From positions 746,001-810,000 of the forward strand of contig JAQFVV010012499.1 of the NCBI GenBank assembly GCA_028023455.1: DNA of 64,000 bases, read 5' to 3'. Positions within the stretch are counted from its first letter, which is position 1, and every line of letters begins with the position of its first letter. Origin of the DNA: Epiperipatus broadwayi. Taxonomy: Eukaryota; Onychophora; Udeonychophora; Euonychophora; Peripatidae. Below the pieces are notes generated by a model. The model was not told where the DNA came from and did not search any database. It worked only from the letters and a program-made list of their open reading frames with translations. The position numbers were made by a program, and so were the translations under genes. Of the stretch, positions 35,061 to 46,248 are shown one piece after another.

Positions 35061-38000
35061 TTTGGATATGCACTTAACATCAAACCAAGAAATGAAAGTG
35101 GATAAAATCCACTGTCTGTATACCTGAGCAGATATTTTATTGAGTTACTAGTGTACTCACCTCACGTGATTTCCATATACCTGAGTTATAATAGTTGTTA
35201 TTAATAATTTGTTTATAATTATTGATATTGTAACATCTTGAGGAATCTAATTATAGAAGTATGTTTCATTTAATCCAATGACCTTTAATATGATTGATAA
35301 CTCAGGCTGGCCTTTTTGTTTAATGGCCACTACTCAGGTATTCTTCTCGTAATTTAATTTAAGCTACAATGCTTTTCGTTTATTAGTTACAAGATTTATA
35401 TTTGAATCCTTTCATAATTATTTAATACATTTGGATGTTATTGTTCCACTTTAATTGGGTTAATATATACATATATATATATATTGAAAGTTGAGTTGAA
35501 AATGATTATGAATATAATCGAAAATATTTCTTTATGAGTTTTTTATTTATTTTATATTATAAATTGTTTATCGTTATTTGGAATATATTTAAGTTTCGAT
35601 ATATATATATATGCACCTTAATCAGTTGTCAAAACAGCTTTATATATATATGATAAATGTTTGTGATAGAATTGAGGTAAGATAAAAGATGCACTGATAA
35701 AAAAACAAAAACTCAATATATATATAAACACAATAAGTTTCTGATTTTTTAATATTAAAATATTTTAATTTAACATAATTTACAATATTAGTAAATCAAT
35801 ATCTTATTTCAATAATAATATTTAACTTATTGATCTTTTGTAGTTTATTATAAAAAATTATTTAGTTAGTATTTTTATAATAAATTTTTACTTTTTTAAA
35901 AATAAAAATATTATAATTGTTTTATTGATTGTTAACAAAAATAAAATTTTTAGTTTTGATAAGAATAATTAAAAATTAAAAAACACTTAATATGTTAATA
36001 ACTATAAAATATTACAATCATATATAGTTTTAATTATAATCATAAAAAGTTATGATGTGTTTTGATATAATTAAAATTTTTAATTTATATATATATAATT
36101 TTAATTATATTTATTAATAAAAATATTTTTGTATATAAATAATTTATAAAAAGCACAATCATGGTGTATGTTAACCATTCAGAAAATGTAAGAATTGTAA
36201 AGTTATGTATAAAAATGAATTCATCTTCTTTGAATTTGTTTTAAAAATCAATACAGCATTAAATTACATTTATAACTTATGTAGCTATTCTAAACAAAAA
36301 AAGATGAATGAATAAAATAGCAATGAATAAAATCTCAAGTGTGAATTTTGTAAAGACCATATTAATTAATGCATGAACTACAATTGCATTTACACAAATT
36401 ATATTGTAAATCTTTAGCCTATTTTTGCTCTGATGTCTTAGAGAATGTTTATTAAATTTAAGTATTAAGAAATAACTTACTGTGATTAATTCTTTTACGA
36501 TATTATTAAACATTTTGTCATTATAACTGAAACAATAAAAATGCTTTATCCTGTGTGTATGTAAAATGAAAATCATAAATGTTTGTAAACAATAAAAATT
36601 GTATTTAACTTTTATAAATATTAATTAAAACAATATTTTATTTTTTATGTCATTTACATTTATATAGGTATTTACTAATTTGTTTCTAAACACTTTTATT
36701 TAAGTTAAAATAAAAATTTTAATTTGAGATTTAATATATATTCAATAGAATTTGTTTAAATTTTGTACATTTTTTTTATAAATCACTGCAATGCATAATG
36801 ACACTGAAATATTTTTGGTAGATTGTCTAGTTTTTTAAATTTAAAAGAATTGGCAGATAAAATTTCAATTATTTCAATATTAAATTTCAAATATGTTACT
36901 ATCACTTCAATTAGTTTTCAGTAATGCAAATAAAGGCTAATATATATATATATATAAGGCAGAAAGGATCCATTCTTAACACTCATCACAGTATTTTTTT
37001 AAAAAAGACACACACATATATATAGAGAGAAAGAAAAAGAGAGTCCTTTTTTCCTATTGTGTAAAATTTAAATTGCTTATTAGCGAAGGATAATGGGTGT
37101 TTCATTATATTAAGGCATATAAATAATATATCTAGTTTAAGTATAGATTTGATAATTTCATAAATCATTGATATTTTGGGGGCTTGTAGCAAGAGAATGG
37201 TGCAATGTTTTTTGTTTCATTTGTTTATAATTGTCTGATTTTGATACAATTTTTTTTGTTGTGATTATTATTTATTTGTTTATTCACCTTCTTTTGTGGT
37301 ATATATGTTTATTCATGATTCTAAAATTTATCAATAGTAGTGATAATAAAAAGTGGACAAAGAAACTATATGTTGTCATTGTTAAATATTAATGATTGTA
37401 ATGCATAAACATATGTAAAAAATAAAATATAGCATGTTTATTAAAAAGAATTTATGGCATACAAATATATTTGCTTTTTTTATTTGTCACAAAGAGTTAT
37501 GTTTACATAGAGTATTTATATAAATATATTTTTAATCATTGTAAAATATTAAAACAATTGTGGGGGAGGAATCAATAGTTATGTTAACAATAAAATGTAA
37601 GTCAGTATGCATTGTGAAAGTATAGACTAAATGCTATAGCAACCAAGGTTAACAAAGGAAAGCACTAACTACACTTGTTGAAAAGTCAAAAAAATTTAAA
37701 ATAAAAACTAGCATTAAACAGGATTATATTCTAATACAAAGCTTGTTTTTCATTTTTATAATAATGATATTTGGAATAGTTTTTAGATACTTTCATAAAA
37801 TAGATAAGAGCAGGAGCAATACATTTTATAATAAGATTATAATTGAAATTGATTAAAAATAACAATTCCATATATATATATAGGAGATGATGGTTGTGTT
37901 ATTGCTTCCCATTCAATAGATAAGATGCAGAATATTACTAATATTGTGAATACAACAATCTATAAAGATTTGGTTTAGCAGTCAATGTTTAAAATATCAA

Positions 38001-38918
38001 ACATTTTATTTACTATGGATGAAAAAGGTTTGGATTAAATTTTTGAGTTGAAAATGTGGATTTCATTAAATATGTAAATATTTTTTGATGTTGGATGGTC
38101 TATATAGTGCAGTTACATTTGCATTAAAAATATAGGATATTTTATAATAGGAATAAGTTAGTTTTATATAAGACTAGTATTCTGCCAAATTTATTGTTAA
38201 AAAAATGATGTGGATCTCTTACCAATATAGCATAAAGATATTAAAAATGTTAATTTAAGATTATTTACCAATATTCTGAAAATAGAATCATATGATCATA
38301 AAAATTATTAGGCATCATCTTCAATTTTCTGGATGTGATAATATTGAATCTGAAATTTTAAAAGCATTTTTTTTTTAGAATGGTCATGTAAAAAAGAGAA
38401 TCTTCTTGTAAAGTAATATATTGTAAATATGAATTGTATTTTATATCATTTGAGAAGTAGTCTATTCAGGTCAGATGTAAAAGATTTTTTGGAGAATAGA
38501 ATAAATTATAATGAAAAACTACAAACAAAAATGTTTTTAAGGTTCTTTTACCAAGATAGATTGACATGCAGAATAATAGAAGACAGCATTTGAAAGTAAC
38601 CAATAATCAGATTAAAACCAGCAGGTAATTTATGTGGACATATTATGATTTATAACTTTTTCTGTTGGCTGGTTACAGAATCCATCTTTACCTTTTTTTT
38701 TTGTTTTTTTGTCTATAATGTATTCTTTAATTAGGATGGTCATATTCATTATTATAAATAAAGAATATAGTATTAAGTTTTACTAAAGTATTTATTTTTA
38801 AAAAGAAAAACATCACTTACTGCCTTTTTTATGTTTCAGTTTTTTTAAGTATTATTTTTTCTTTAATTTCTTAACTGTTGGCTAAGTAAAATAATTTTTT
38901 ACTTTTGGGAAATATATG
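35061..38918. other. Very AT-rich stretch without supported genes
   Basis: Several (TA)n runs (35470, 35600, 36945, 37872), poly-A/T tracts and no recognisable coding frame. Frames at 36277-36576 and 36986-37192 on the minus strand have no domain signature. A stretch near 38300-38600 gives short peptide-like segments in one frame interrupted by many stops; it may be a transposon relic, but I cannot name it. Confidence 0.45.
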
Positions 38919-38920
38919 TA

Positions 38921-39329
38921 ATCAAGCATGAGTGCGTGTGTGGTGCAACTGTTCCCAAAAGCTATTAATAGAGCTCGCAATGATCCTTCTACCTATTCAG
39001 TTTTCTATCAGCACCAGAGCACAAGTCACCACGAGTGCATTCCAGACAATCCCACAATTGTGTGTAGAGAGAAACATGACCTTAAAAGAAAAATCAAAGA
39101 GGCCTTATTCATTTCATGAGACAGTGATGCCATAAATAGGAAGGACACATGCTATGCTTTATCGAAAAAATGGAATTAGCATATTTGCATATCATTAAAT
39201 GTATTAACAAGCTATGATTATGAAGGCTAGATCCTTTGTAAGCACTCAGCTAGTTTATTATTTTTAGTTATCTATTTTATATTAATAGCTTTTGAAAACA
39301 ATTGCGCTGCACACACACTCATGCTTGAT
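38921..39329 (+). mobile_element. 409-bp MITE with TA target duplication
   Basis: Terminal inverted repeats of 33 bp (38921-38953 and 39297-39329) begin ATCAAGCATGAGTG and match at 28 of 33 positions. TA flanks both ends, which is the target duplication of Tc1/mariner-type DNA transposons. No transposase is encoded, so it would be a non-autonomous element moved in trans. Its interior contains a fragment of a Penelope-type endonuclease gene. Confidence 0.75.
38955..39180 (+). pseudogene. PLE endonuclease C-terminal fragment inside the MITE
   Basis: One frame (start 38928) reads RARNDPSTYSVFYQHQSTSHH, then NPTIVCREKHDLKRKIKEALF, and after a TGA (39117) DSDAINRKDT. The last third of Penelope GIY-YIG endonucleases has the same order: a His-rich block, IV(C)xE, KRKIxEA with the catalytic Glu, and a terminal INR. 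PLE C ends its EN with KIVCIEKNDIKRKIREAYF and SINR, and the resemblance is direct. The GIY and YIG elements and the whole RT are absent. The ATG lies inside the inverted repeat and is probably not a real start. Confidence 0.7.
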
Positions 39330-39867
39330 TAACCATTGGTTGTAATTCCAGTAAAGTTGTTTTATTTCTTTTTTTACATTATTTATATGATAGTATTAAC
39401 TCTGATATAAAAAAAGTTTATTAAAAATAAAAAATTAAATAAATAGAAACCAAGTATTTTGACATTAAATGTATCAGAAAGCAGTGAAAAATATCAAATT
39501 TCTTATGTAAAAAAGATATTTTTTCTACTATTCACTTTATATGTCTTTTACACTTCTATTCATTATTACTATCAGCATTGATACATTTTAATGGCTCTTT
39601 TGCCTTATGTAATGGTTATTCTTAACTTTACAATTTATTTTTAGTTTGGGAATGAAAGAAAACTATCTTCAGTAATCATCAAGTAATACTTCTTAAACAT
39701 GATTTTTGTATAAAAATTAATCTACATGCAGATTAGAATGTAGTCTTGTTTAATAACTAGCCCGTTTCAGACAAAAATCTCTCCATTAGCCTCTCATAGA
39801 AGAACAGAGAATGATAGGTCAGCATTCATTAGGATTGCCACTCATCAATTAGTAAAAGTTTAATAGG

Positions 39868-40018
39868 TTGAAGGCTGTCCATTAAAGTGTAAGGATTTGT
39901 TATCTTAATATATACTGAGCACTGATTTATATATATATATATATATATTGTAGCCTTTTGGTATATATATACTGAGCACTGATTTATATATATATATATA
40001 TATATTGTAGCCTTTTGG
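39868..40018 (+). repeat. Repeat-family 3' end plus 54-bp tandem duplication
   Basis: From about 39868 the sequence matches the 3' end of the hammerhead repeat units: GGTTGAAGGCTGTCCATTAA, GTAAGGATTTG, TATCTTAATATATACTG. After it, a unit of about 54 bp (TATACTGAGCACTGATTT, a TA run, TTGTAGCCTTTTGG) occurs twice, at 39909-39961 and 39962-40018. Confidence 0.7.
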
Positions 40019-43000
40019 TTTATTCCATCTATAAACCAAATGTAATAAAATGAAGTAATTGTGGAAAAAAAAATTTTTTTTTTTTTTGCTATAAGAAAAG
40101 TTAAGTTTTATTTGAGAAAGTAATGGCTATATAGCTCAAAAGCAACATATATAGAGACAGTTTGTGTTTGTATGGAATATCTATTACTAAAGAGTTGATG
40201 AGAATTAAGATTGAATCAATTGTCAGTAGCTTTAGTTAACAGTTTCTTTCTAGAGAATAAGTTTAAAGTTATAGGAGATTATGGTGAATATTTATGTTTA
40301 TGATTATCAGAAATTATAATTGATTTTATGCTTGAAATTATAAGAAATTATGGTGGATATTTGTGTTCATATAATCTGAATAATCAGTTTTCTATTTGAT
40401 GGTCTGCACATGTGTGTGTGTGATACAGATATATGGGTTTGATTTTTTTTCCTTTCCTTTATAAAAATTGACATAATTTTCTATATTATTTAAAATGTAA
40501 ATCTAAATAGGAAATTATTTAGATTCAATGAATGTAACTTTTGTTTGACAAAGAAAAATGTTAGTAGGCTTAATTTTTTAATTAGAGTTTCATTGACTAA
40601 ATTTTATAAATTGGGCACCAATATGTTAATTAAAGAGATCTGGTTTCAAATCAGACAAAGTTGTTAATAGTAACACTTAAAAGTCATTGTTTGTTCTGAG
40701 TGGGGATTTTTTTGATTAGACTTGAAGAGGAACCACTGGGGGGGGGGAGGTTTAACATATGTTTTTTTTTTTTCTTTATCCTATAAAAACTGAAAGAAAA
40801 GGGAAAGTGAAAAAGAGAAACTTTTGCTGATTGAGAACTGGGCTAACTAACTAAAATTAATATCTTTAAAGTTTTTTTTTTCAAGTTTTTAAAATTTTCT
40901 TTCTCAGAATTTGATAATGCATTTAAGTTTTATAGTAGACCAAAATATGAATTTCTAATTCTTCCATAAATGGTGCATACTCCTTTTCCTCAAATTAATT
41001 ATGAAGAAGTCAACTTTTAATAAGACATTTTATACTAAATGCTACAACTTATCCATTCTGCTTCTTAAAAATTCATTGAAGGAGAGAATTGTCAAACTTC
41101 TGTATGAAATTCAGATTATAATAATTATATGGCTCTTTAAAATTCATTTAAAGAAATTGCAGCAAACTTCTGAAAAAAAAAAGATGTTTAAAAAGTTAAT
41201 TCATGTTAGTAATCAGAGACTGCTTGTTGTATATAGTTTGAGCCTTTAAATGGAAAAGAAGAAGAAAAGAAAACTAAGTGAATTCAAATCCAGGAAGAAA
41301 CTCATCAAATGGAAGGTAACCAATAGAACTCTTTTAAAAATTTATTAATTCTCCTGTAGCTACACTTTTGATTTAAAATAACTTTCTACATTTTTTATCT
41401 ATCTTGATTCAAATGACTGTCTGTGCGTTCTATACACATTTAATTAAAATAACTGTCTGATGTGCAATTATATAGCTATCTCAAGTAAAATGAACTGAAT
41501 ATATTAATTGATGATGGACAGTGGAAGGAAAAGACATTTAAAGAGACTATCTGTAATGTTGATATTTATTCTTTATTTTATTTCGTTTATATAATATGTC
41601 ATTTGTTTTTTTTTTATTATATTTCATTTTGTTTATATGCTATGTCACACTCTAATCACTAGATTATTTAATTTAATATTTTGTTTATGTTTAAAATGTT
41701 TGAAGGAAAGAAAGGAAAATGATTTTGATACCATTTAAGTATAGATGCTCACGTAAATTTAAACTTAAAAGTAAAGAGAGAAATGATATAAATATTTTAT
41801 TATTCTTAACAAAATTTTAATTTGTGCTTAATATTAAATGTGAAGAGGGAGGGGATGGTCGTATAAAACCCATTATTATGCTGTGAGTGTTGATCTGTTA
41901 TTAATATAAATATTAGGTATGTTGTTGGCTTGACTGGTTAAAATTGAAATAATTCATATATGTATTGATTTGGGATCTGGTTAGTCTTTGTCATTTATCT
42001 AGGCTGGAATCGATGTATGTGTGGGCATATTTAAAGCTATAAATGCTTGTCATTACTAATGTAAAGTAATCCTACCACCCTACAGATGGGAAATAGCTGT
42101 CTCATAATTTAATTACCATGGCAGTCGGAGATGACTGAGTTTCACTCCATTTATTTGTTAAGATATGGAATTATTGATAAAGTTACTGTTTAAGTGTAGA
42201 AATGTTTTGCATGCCAATATAGAGAATAGGTGTCTAAGAGAAGCTCTTTACACGATTCTGGATCTTAAGAAAAGATTTCTCTCTCTGGCTCAAGCAAATA
42301 ATTTAAGTTTGAAGTTGATGTTGTTGTTTTTTAACTTCCCTTATCAAGACGTAGCTGTGTGCGCGTTATAGATACTGCATGGTGATGTGTAATATGAAGA
42401 GAGTTTTCTTACGTGGGACAGAATAAAGTTGCCCGGAAAGGATAAGGATTCAGTCAGATGTATATGTATGATGAAGAATGACAAAGATTTTAATTAATAA
42501 ACTAACCGATCTGTGTTGATTTTTTTTGAATGATGGTAAATTGAGGTCGTCAAGCTGAGTGGACATACTGACCTAATTAAGATATATACAGTCAAAATGT
42601 AAAGATCTGACAAGCATGAATGTAAAAGTGTGGGTTTTGAATTTAAACCCGTTTGCAAAATTAGTAGGGTAATTTTATGACATATCATCCTTTTTCATTA
42701 GAAAGGTGAAAATTATTGCTTGATAAAATGGTTTAGAAATGTAAGATTATTTCACATTGTTAGTTAAAATAATTGAAGCGAATATATTATTTTGGAATAG
42801 TCCAATAAAAATATATGTTTACAATAAAAAGGGGGGAGGTAGAAATTTATAGGTTTACTTCTCTTTCAAGATAAGTTTTCTTAAAGCTAAAATATCCGGA
42901 ATTCTGTTTCAAACGTTTGTATTTATTATTATTATTAATTATTTATTTAATAAATGAATGGGTCAAAACAAGAAGTGAGTCATCCAGGAAATTAGTTAAT

Positions 43001-44505
43001 TCAAACATGTATTCGAATAAGAGTCCTGAATAGATCGGAATCATATATTTGTGTAACAATATTATAATTTAGTGTGTTTTTGTTTTAATTTTATCATTAT
43101 TGTTAATGTAATAAAGTTTACTATTGTTATAAGATTACATTGTGTTTTGTGTTTTGATGTTTCAAATATCTCCAGAATCTATATATCCAGCACCTATATT
43201 TAAGGTAATATTAGTTCATATTTAAATTTAATTATTCATTTTCTATTGATAATTTATTTCCAAGATCGATTTGCAGTAGTCATTATTATATTGTTTCCAT
43301 ATTCGATTCACATAGTTAAGTTTATATTGATAATCTGTTTCCATGATTGATTTACAGTATTAATTTTGTCTTGAATATTTCTATATTCGATTAATATAAT
43401 TCATTTTATATAAGTCATTTTATAGACTTCATTTTCACATAATTTATTGTTATAATTAATTTGCCTAATCTAATTTATGATTATTTCCGTAATTTACTTT
43501 CATAAGTAAATTTTGATTGATTTATCTGATTAATGTTCGTGGTTTGCTACCATATTTTACTTTAGCAAAATAAAATTATTAAGGTTATTAATTAAAATAG
43601 ATTAGAAATAATAGAATAAAATGACAGGGAATAGTTGAGTTAAGTTTAACAAATTTAATCTTTTGATTCATTGTAATGTTGTGAATATTGGGAGCAGACA
43701 TAAAATCCCTTTCCTGCTCTCGGTGTTCAGAGTGATTCCCACTATTGAACTTGTATTAAAATTTATTTTAGCATATATGGGATCATATCCATTACAGTGT
43801 AATCACTTATATGGGCACCTCTTGACAGATCTAGACCTTGAGAAAGAGCAGTTCAATTATTAGTCTAAGAGCTAGTTTGGAAGTCAAGTAGCATTTTATA
43901 GTAAAATTATTATACGATTATTAAAACAGGGATCATGAATTGATAGTTGATCTAAAGATATATGTGTATTTTGAGAAATAAGATTAGGAATTCTCAGATT
44001 AGAGAACATAACACAGACATTCCGTGTTATATAATTGTAGCTATTGAAAGTGATAGATGCTGAGAACGAAAAATAAAGTAATGGAATTAAATGAGGAGAT
44101 TTATTTGTGATAAATTTTATCTAATGTTCAATTAAATAATAAGTTTCTATTATGAACATAGATTATGAGTTCTCTGCATTGATTACTGATTTGTTTCCAG
44201 TCAGATATAAATGAGAACTGTATGTAGCATTTTCTGTAGTTACCACTCGAGATCAAATATTTATAATAAAGTTGTGGAAGAAAGTTGTCTCATTAGTATG
44301 AATTTTATAATAAATTTATCATGAAATATTTGCATGACTAATGCCGAGTTTGAAATTAAGACCATATAGATTGAATGGTTTTATCGATATTATTATTATT
44401 ATTTTTTTTGAGAGACAATTTAATTGCTTTCTCCAGTATCTTCTATAGTCCTAAATTGACTAATGATGATGATCTCTAGTGGGCATTACAATTTATGGCT
44501 GCAAT
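40019..44505. other. AT-rich stretch; end may be an old 5' LTR
   Basis: No supported gene. Homopolymers at 40070-40088 (A then T) and 40738-40748 (G). Around 43230-43420 a roughly 95-bp unit (TTGATAATYTRTTTCCA..GATYGATTTRCAGTA) occurs twice. If the primer-binding-site-like sequence at 44507 is real, the sequence to its left is the end of an LTR, but no partner LTR is present. Confidence 0.4.
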
Positions 44506-44506
44506 T

Positions 44507-44520
44507 TGGCGCCCCCGGTA
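44507..44520 (+). other. Orphan primer-binding-site-like sequence
   Basis: TGGCGCCCCCGGTA stands out in a region of about 25% GC. The first eight bases, TGGCGCCC, equal those of the lysine-tRNA primer sites of retroviruses and retrotransposons. CA occurs four bases upstream, as an LTR end would. The downstream internal region is replaced by other repeats within about 120 bp. Confidence 0.45.
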
Positions 44521-44724
44521 TATTTGATCCTAAAGTATAAAATTCAATTGACTAGCTACTTGAAATAAATGAGAGTTTATTGAGGTTGAATGAATGAAAG
44601 ATTGCGCGGAGAAAGTTGAGGTGACAATATATATATATATATATTCTAATATTTTCACGGATAAAAGATATCATATTATTATTACTATTTGCAGGATATT
44701 CCATGTAGTGAAAAAGCTAAATGC

Positions 44725-44762
44725 TGACATTTCAGTACAATATCAAATACCTTCCTCAGAGC
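44725..44762 (-). ncRNA. Hammerhead-like motif, left arm
   Basis: On the minus strand: CTGAGGA (complement of 44753-44759), a stem-loop of imperfect pairing, GAAA (complement of 44730-44733), then TGTC. CUGANGA, GAAA and a GUC cleavage triplet fit the hammerhead core with a minimal stem III, the form known from Penelope-like elements. It is the inverted partner of 45074-45107. Confidence 0.5.
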
Positions 44763-45065
44763 ATCCTCTTTCTCAAATCATAAGAATGTCTGTGAGATTT
44801 AAAATCATTTTTATCATTTTCTTTCTCTTTATATTTAAATTCTATTGGTTGAGAAGTTTTAAAATTTATTTTCTTTTCTAATAGCTTAGCTATTGGTTGA
44901 GAAGTTTTAAAATTTATTTTCTTTTCCAATAGCTTCTTCCAATCTAAGCTATTAGAAAAGAAAATAAATTTTAAAGCTTTTCAACCAATAGAATTTAAAT
45001 ATGAGGAAAAAGAAAATGATAAAAATAGTTTTAAATCTCACACGCATTCTTATGATTTGAGAAAG

Positions 45066-45112
45066 AGGACACTCTGAGGAAGGTACTTGATATTGTACTG
45101 AAATGTCAGCAT
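45066..45112 (+). ncRNA. Hammerhead-like motif, right arm
   Basis: CTGAGGA (45074-45080) is a full CUGANGA core; GGTAC, a loop and GTAC form stem II; GAAA is at 45100-45103 and TGTC follows with GTC at 45105-45107. Stem III would be only A-U plus U-G. Stem I is weak: T-A and C-G next to the core, then mismatches. ACTCT before the core and AGAGT after it also pair, offering an alternative fold. It is probably inherited from a PLE terminal repeat; activity is doubtful. Confidence 0.5.
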
Positions 45113-45193
45113 TTAGAGTTTTTACTACATGAAATATCCCGCAAATAATAATAATAATAATATGATATATATATATGGGAGATGATAATCTGG

Positions 45194-45237
45194 ATCAACT
45201 GATTAGTACTGGTTTAGCATTAAATATGTATATTGGT
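45194..45237 (+). ncRNA. Type I hammerhead ribozyme, decayed (copy 1)
   Basis: Stem I ATCAA/TTGGT, core CTGATTA (45199-45205; G8 replaced), stem II GTACT-GGTTT-AGCAT, TAAA in place of GAAA, then an AT-rich minimal stem III and ATA before TTGGT. Two core positions are lost, so it should be inactive. Confidence 0.6.
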
Positions 45238-45650
45238 GATTATTTATCTTTTCTGCATGTGTGTGATCATGTGTATCAGTAGTATGATATGATGTGGATA
45301 GTGAATAGGCCTGAAAGTCTGAGTTCAAACCCCCTATATTTACAATTAGGCTCCAGACATAAGAATGCCTGGTATTTCAAATCTAACATATTAAGTCTGC
45401 ATTCTGCCCATCTCTCTTCTATGTATTTAAATGGATACTGATATGTGAGGGGTCAGAGTGACTTGAGGTCAACATGGGCATGACAACATTTAGCATCAGC
45501 ATGGGATTTTGGAATTCTATCATTAGATTTTCATTGGTATGAATGGCTGAAGAGTTGGAGGTTGGAGTAAGTTGAAGCCTGTCCATTAAAATGTAAGGAT
45601 TTGATATCTTAATATATACTGTGCCCTGATTATGAGAGAGGGTAATCTGG

Positions 45651-45698
45651 ACCAACTGATGAGTGATTGTTTAGCACAATATATATATATATATTGGT
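45651..45698 (+). ncRNA. Type I hammerhead ribozyme, decayed (copy 2)
   Basis: Stem I ACCAA (45651-45655) pairs perfectly with TTGGT (45694-45698). The core CTGATGA (45656-45662) is perfect and stem II is GTGAT...AGCAC. The GAAA element has lost its G (AAT follows AGCAC) and the (AT)n that forms stem III is expanded. It is likely inactive by loss of G12. Confidence 0.65.
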
Positions 45699-46123
45699 GA
45701 TTATTTATATTTTCTGCATGTGTATAGTCATGTGTATCAGTAGTAGGAGATAGTGTGGATAGTTAAGGGGCTTGAAAGTCTGAGTTCAAATCCCCTATTT
45801 TTACAATTAGGCTCCAGGTATAAGAGTGTCTGGTATTTTAAATCTAACATATTAAGCCTGCATTCTACCCATCCCTCTTCTATGTATTTAAATGGATACT
45901 TTTCTATATTAAAGGGGTCAGAGTGACTTGAGGTCAACATGGTCATGACAATAATATTGGCATCAGCATGGGATTTGGGAATTCTATCATCAGATTTTCA
46001 ATGGTAGGAATGGCTGAAGAGTTGGAGGTTGGAGTAGGTTGAAGCCTGTCCATTAAAATGTAAGGATTTTCTAAATATATACTGAGCACTGATTATATAC
46101 ATGTATGGGAGAGGGTAATCGGG

Positions 46124-46167
46124 ACCAAATAATGAGTGCTGGTTTAGCACAAAATATATATATTGGT
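46124..46167 (+). ncRNA. Type I hammerhead ribozyme, decayed (copy 3)
   Basis: ACCAA and TTGGT form stem I; stem II GTGCT-GGTTT-AGCAC is perfect. The core reads ATAATGA in place of CTGATGA, and AAAA in place of GAAA. The intact stems with a broken core show decay of a once functional motif. The consensus over all copies is a canonical hammerhead. Confidence 0.65.
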
Positions 46168-46248
46168 GAGTGGTTATGTATATGAGTAGTATGAGATAGT
46201 GTAGATAGTGAAGGGGCTTGAAAGTCTGAGTTCAAATCCCCTATATTT

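Larger units (their letters stand above)
44665..45168. repeat. Palindrome of PLE-type terminal sequence
   Basis: Left arm 44665-44886 and right arm 44940-45168 are inverted copies; from the outer ends inward they share the ATATCAT/TAATAATA edge, GGATATTYCATGTAGT, the hammerhead-like block, CTTATGATTTGAGAAAG, and CTATTGGTTGA. A 47-bp segment (CTATTGGTTGAGAAGTTTTA...) is duplicated in tandem at the end of the left arm (44841-44935). No coding part remains. Confidence 0.85.
45172..46248 (+). repeat. Tandem array of hammerhead + tRNA-like repeat (retrozyme-like)
   Basis: Cutting at the predicted ribozyme cleavage points gives a partial head (45172-45232), unit 1 (45233-45693, 461 bp), unit 2 (45694-46162, 469 bp) and a truncated unit 3 (46163-46248). 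Each unit starts TTGGTGA, has a tRNA-like B box about 90 bp in (GAGTTCAAATCCCC at 45321, 45782, 46228; shorter in unit 3), an AATTAGGCTCCAG block, and ends with TGTCCATTAAAATGTAAGGA plus the next hammerhead. Tandem units bounded by type I hammerheads are the hallmark of retrozymes, which yield circular RNAs; a tRNA-like promoter element plus a hammerhead also defines the Smα-type SINEs of schistosomes. No protein is encoded. Confidence 0.75.

Noticed and set aside
38300-38620. Possible transposase relic
   Set aside because: Suggestive peptide fragments in one frame but many stops and no named motif.
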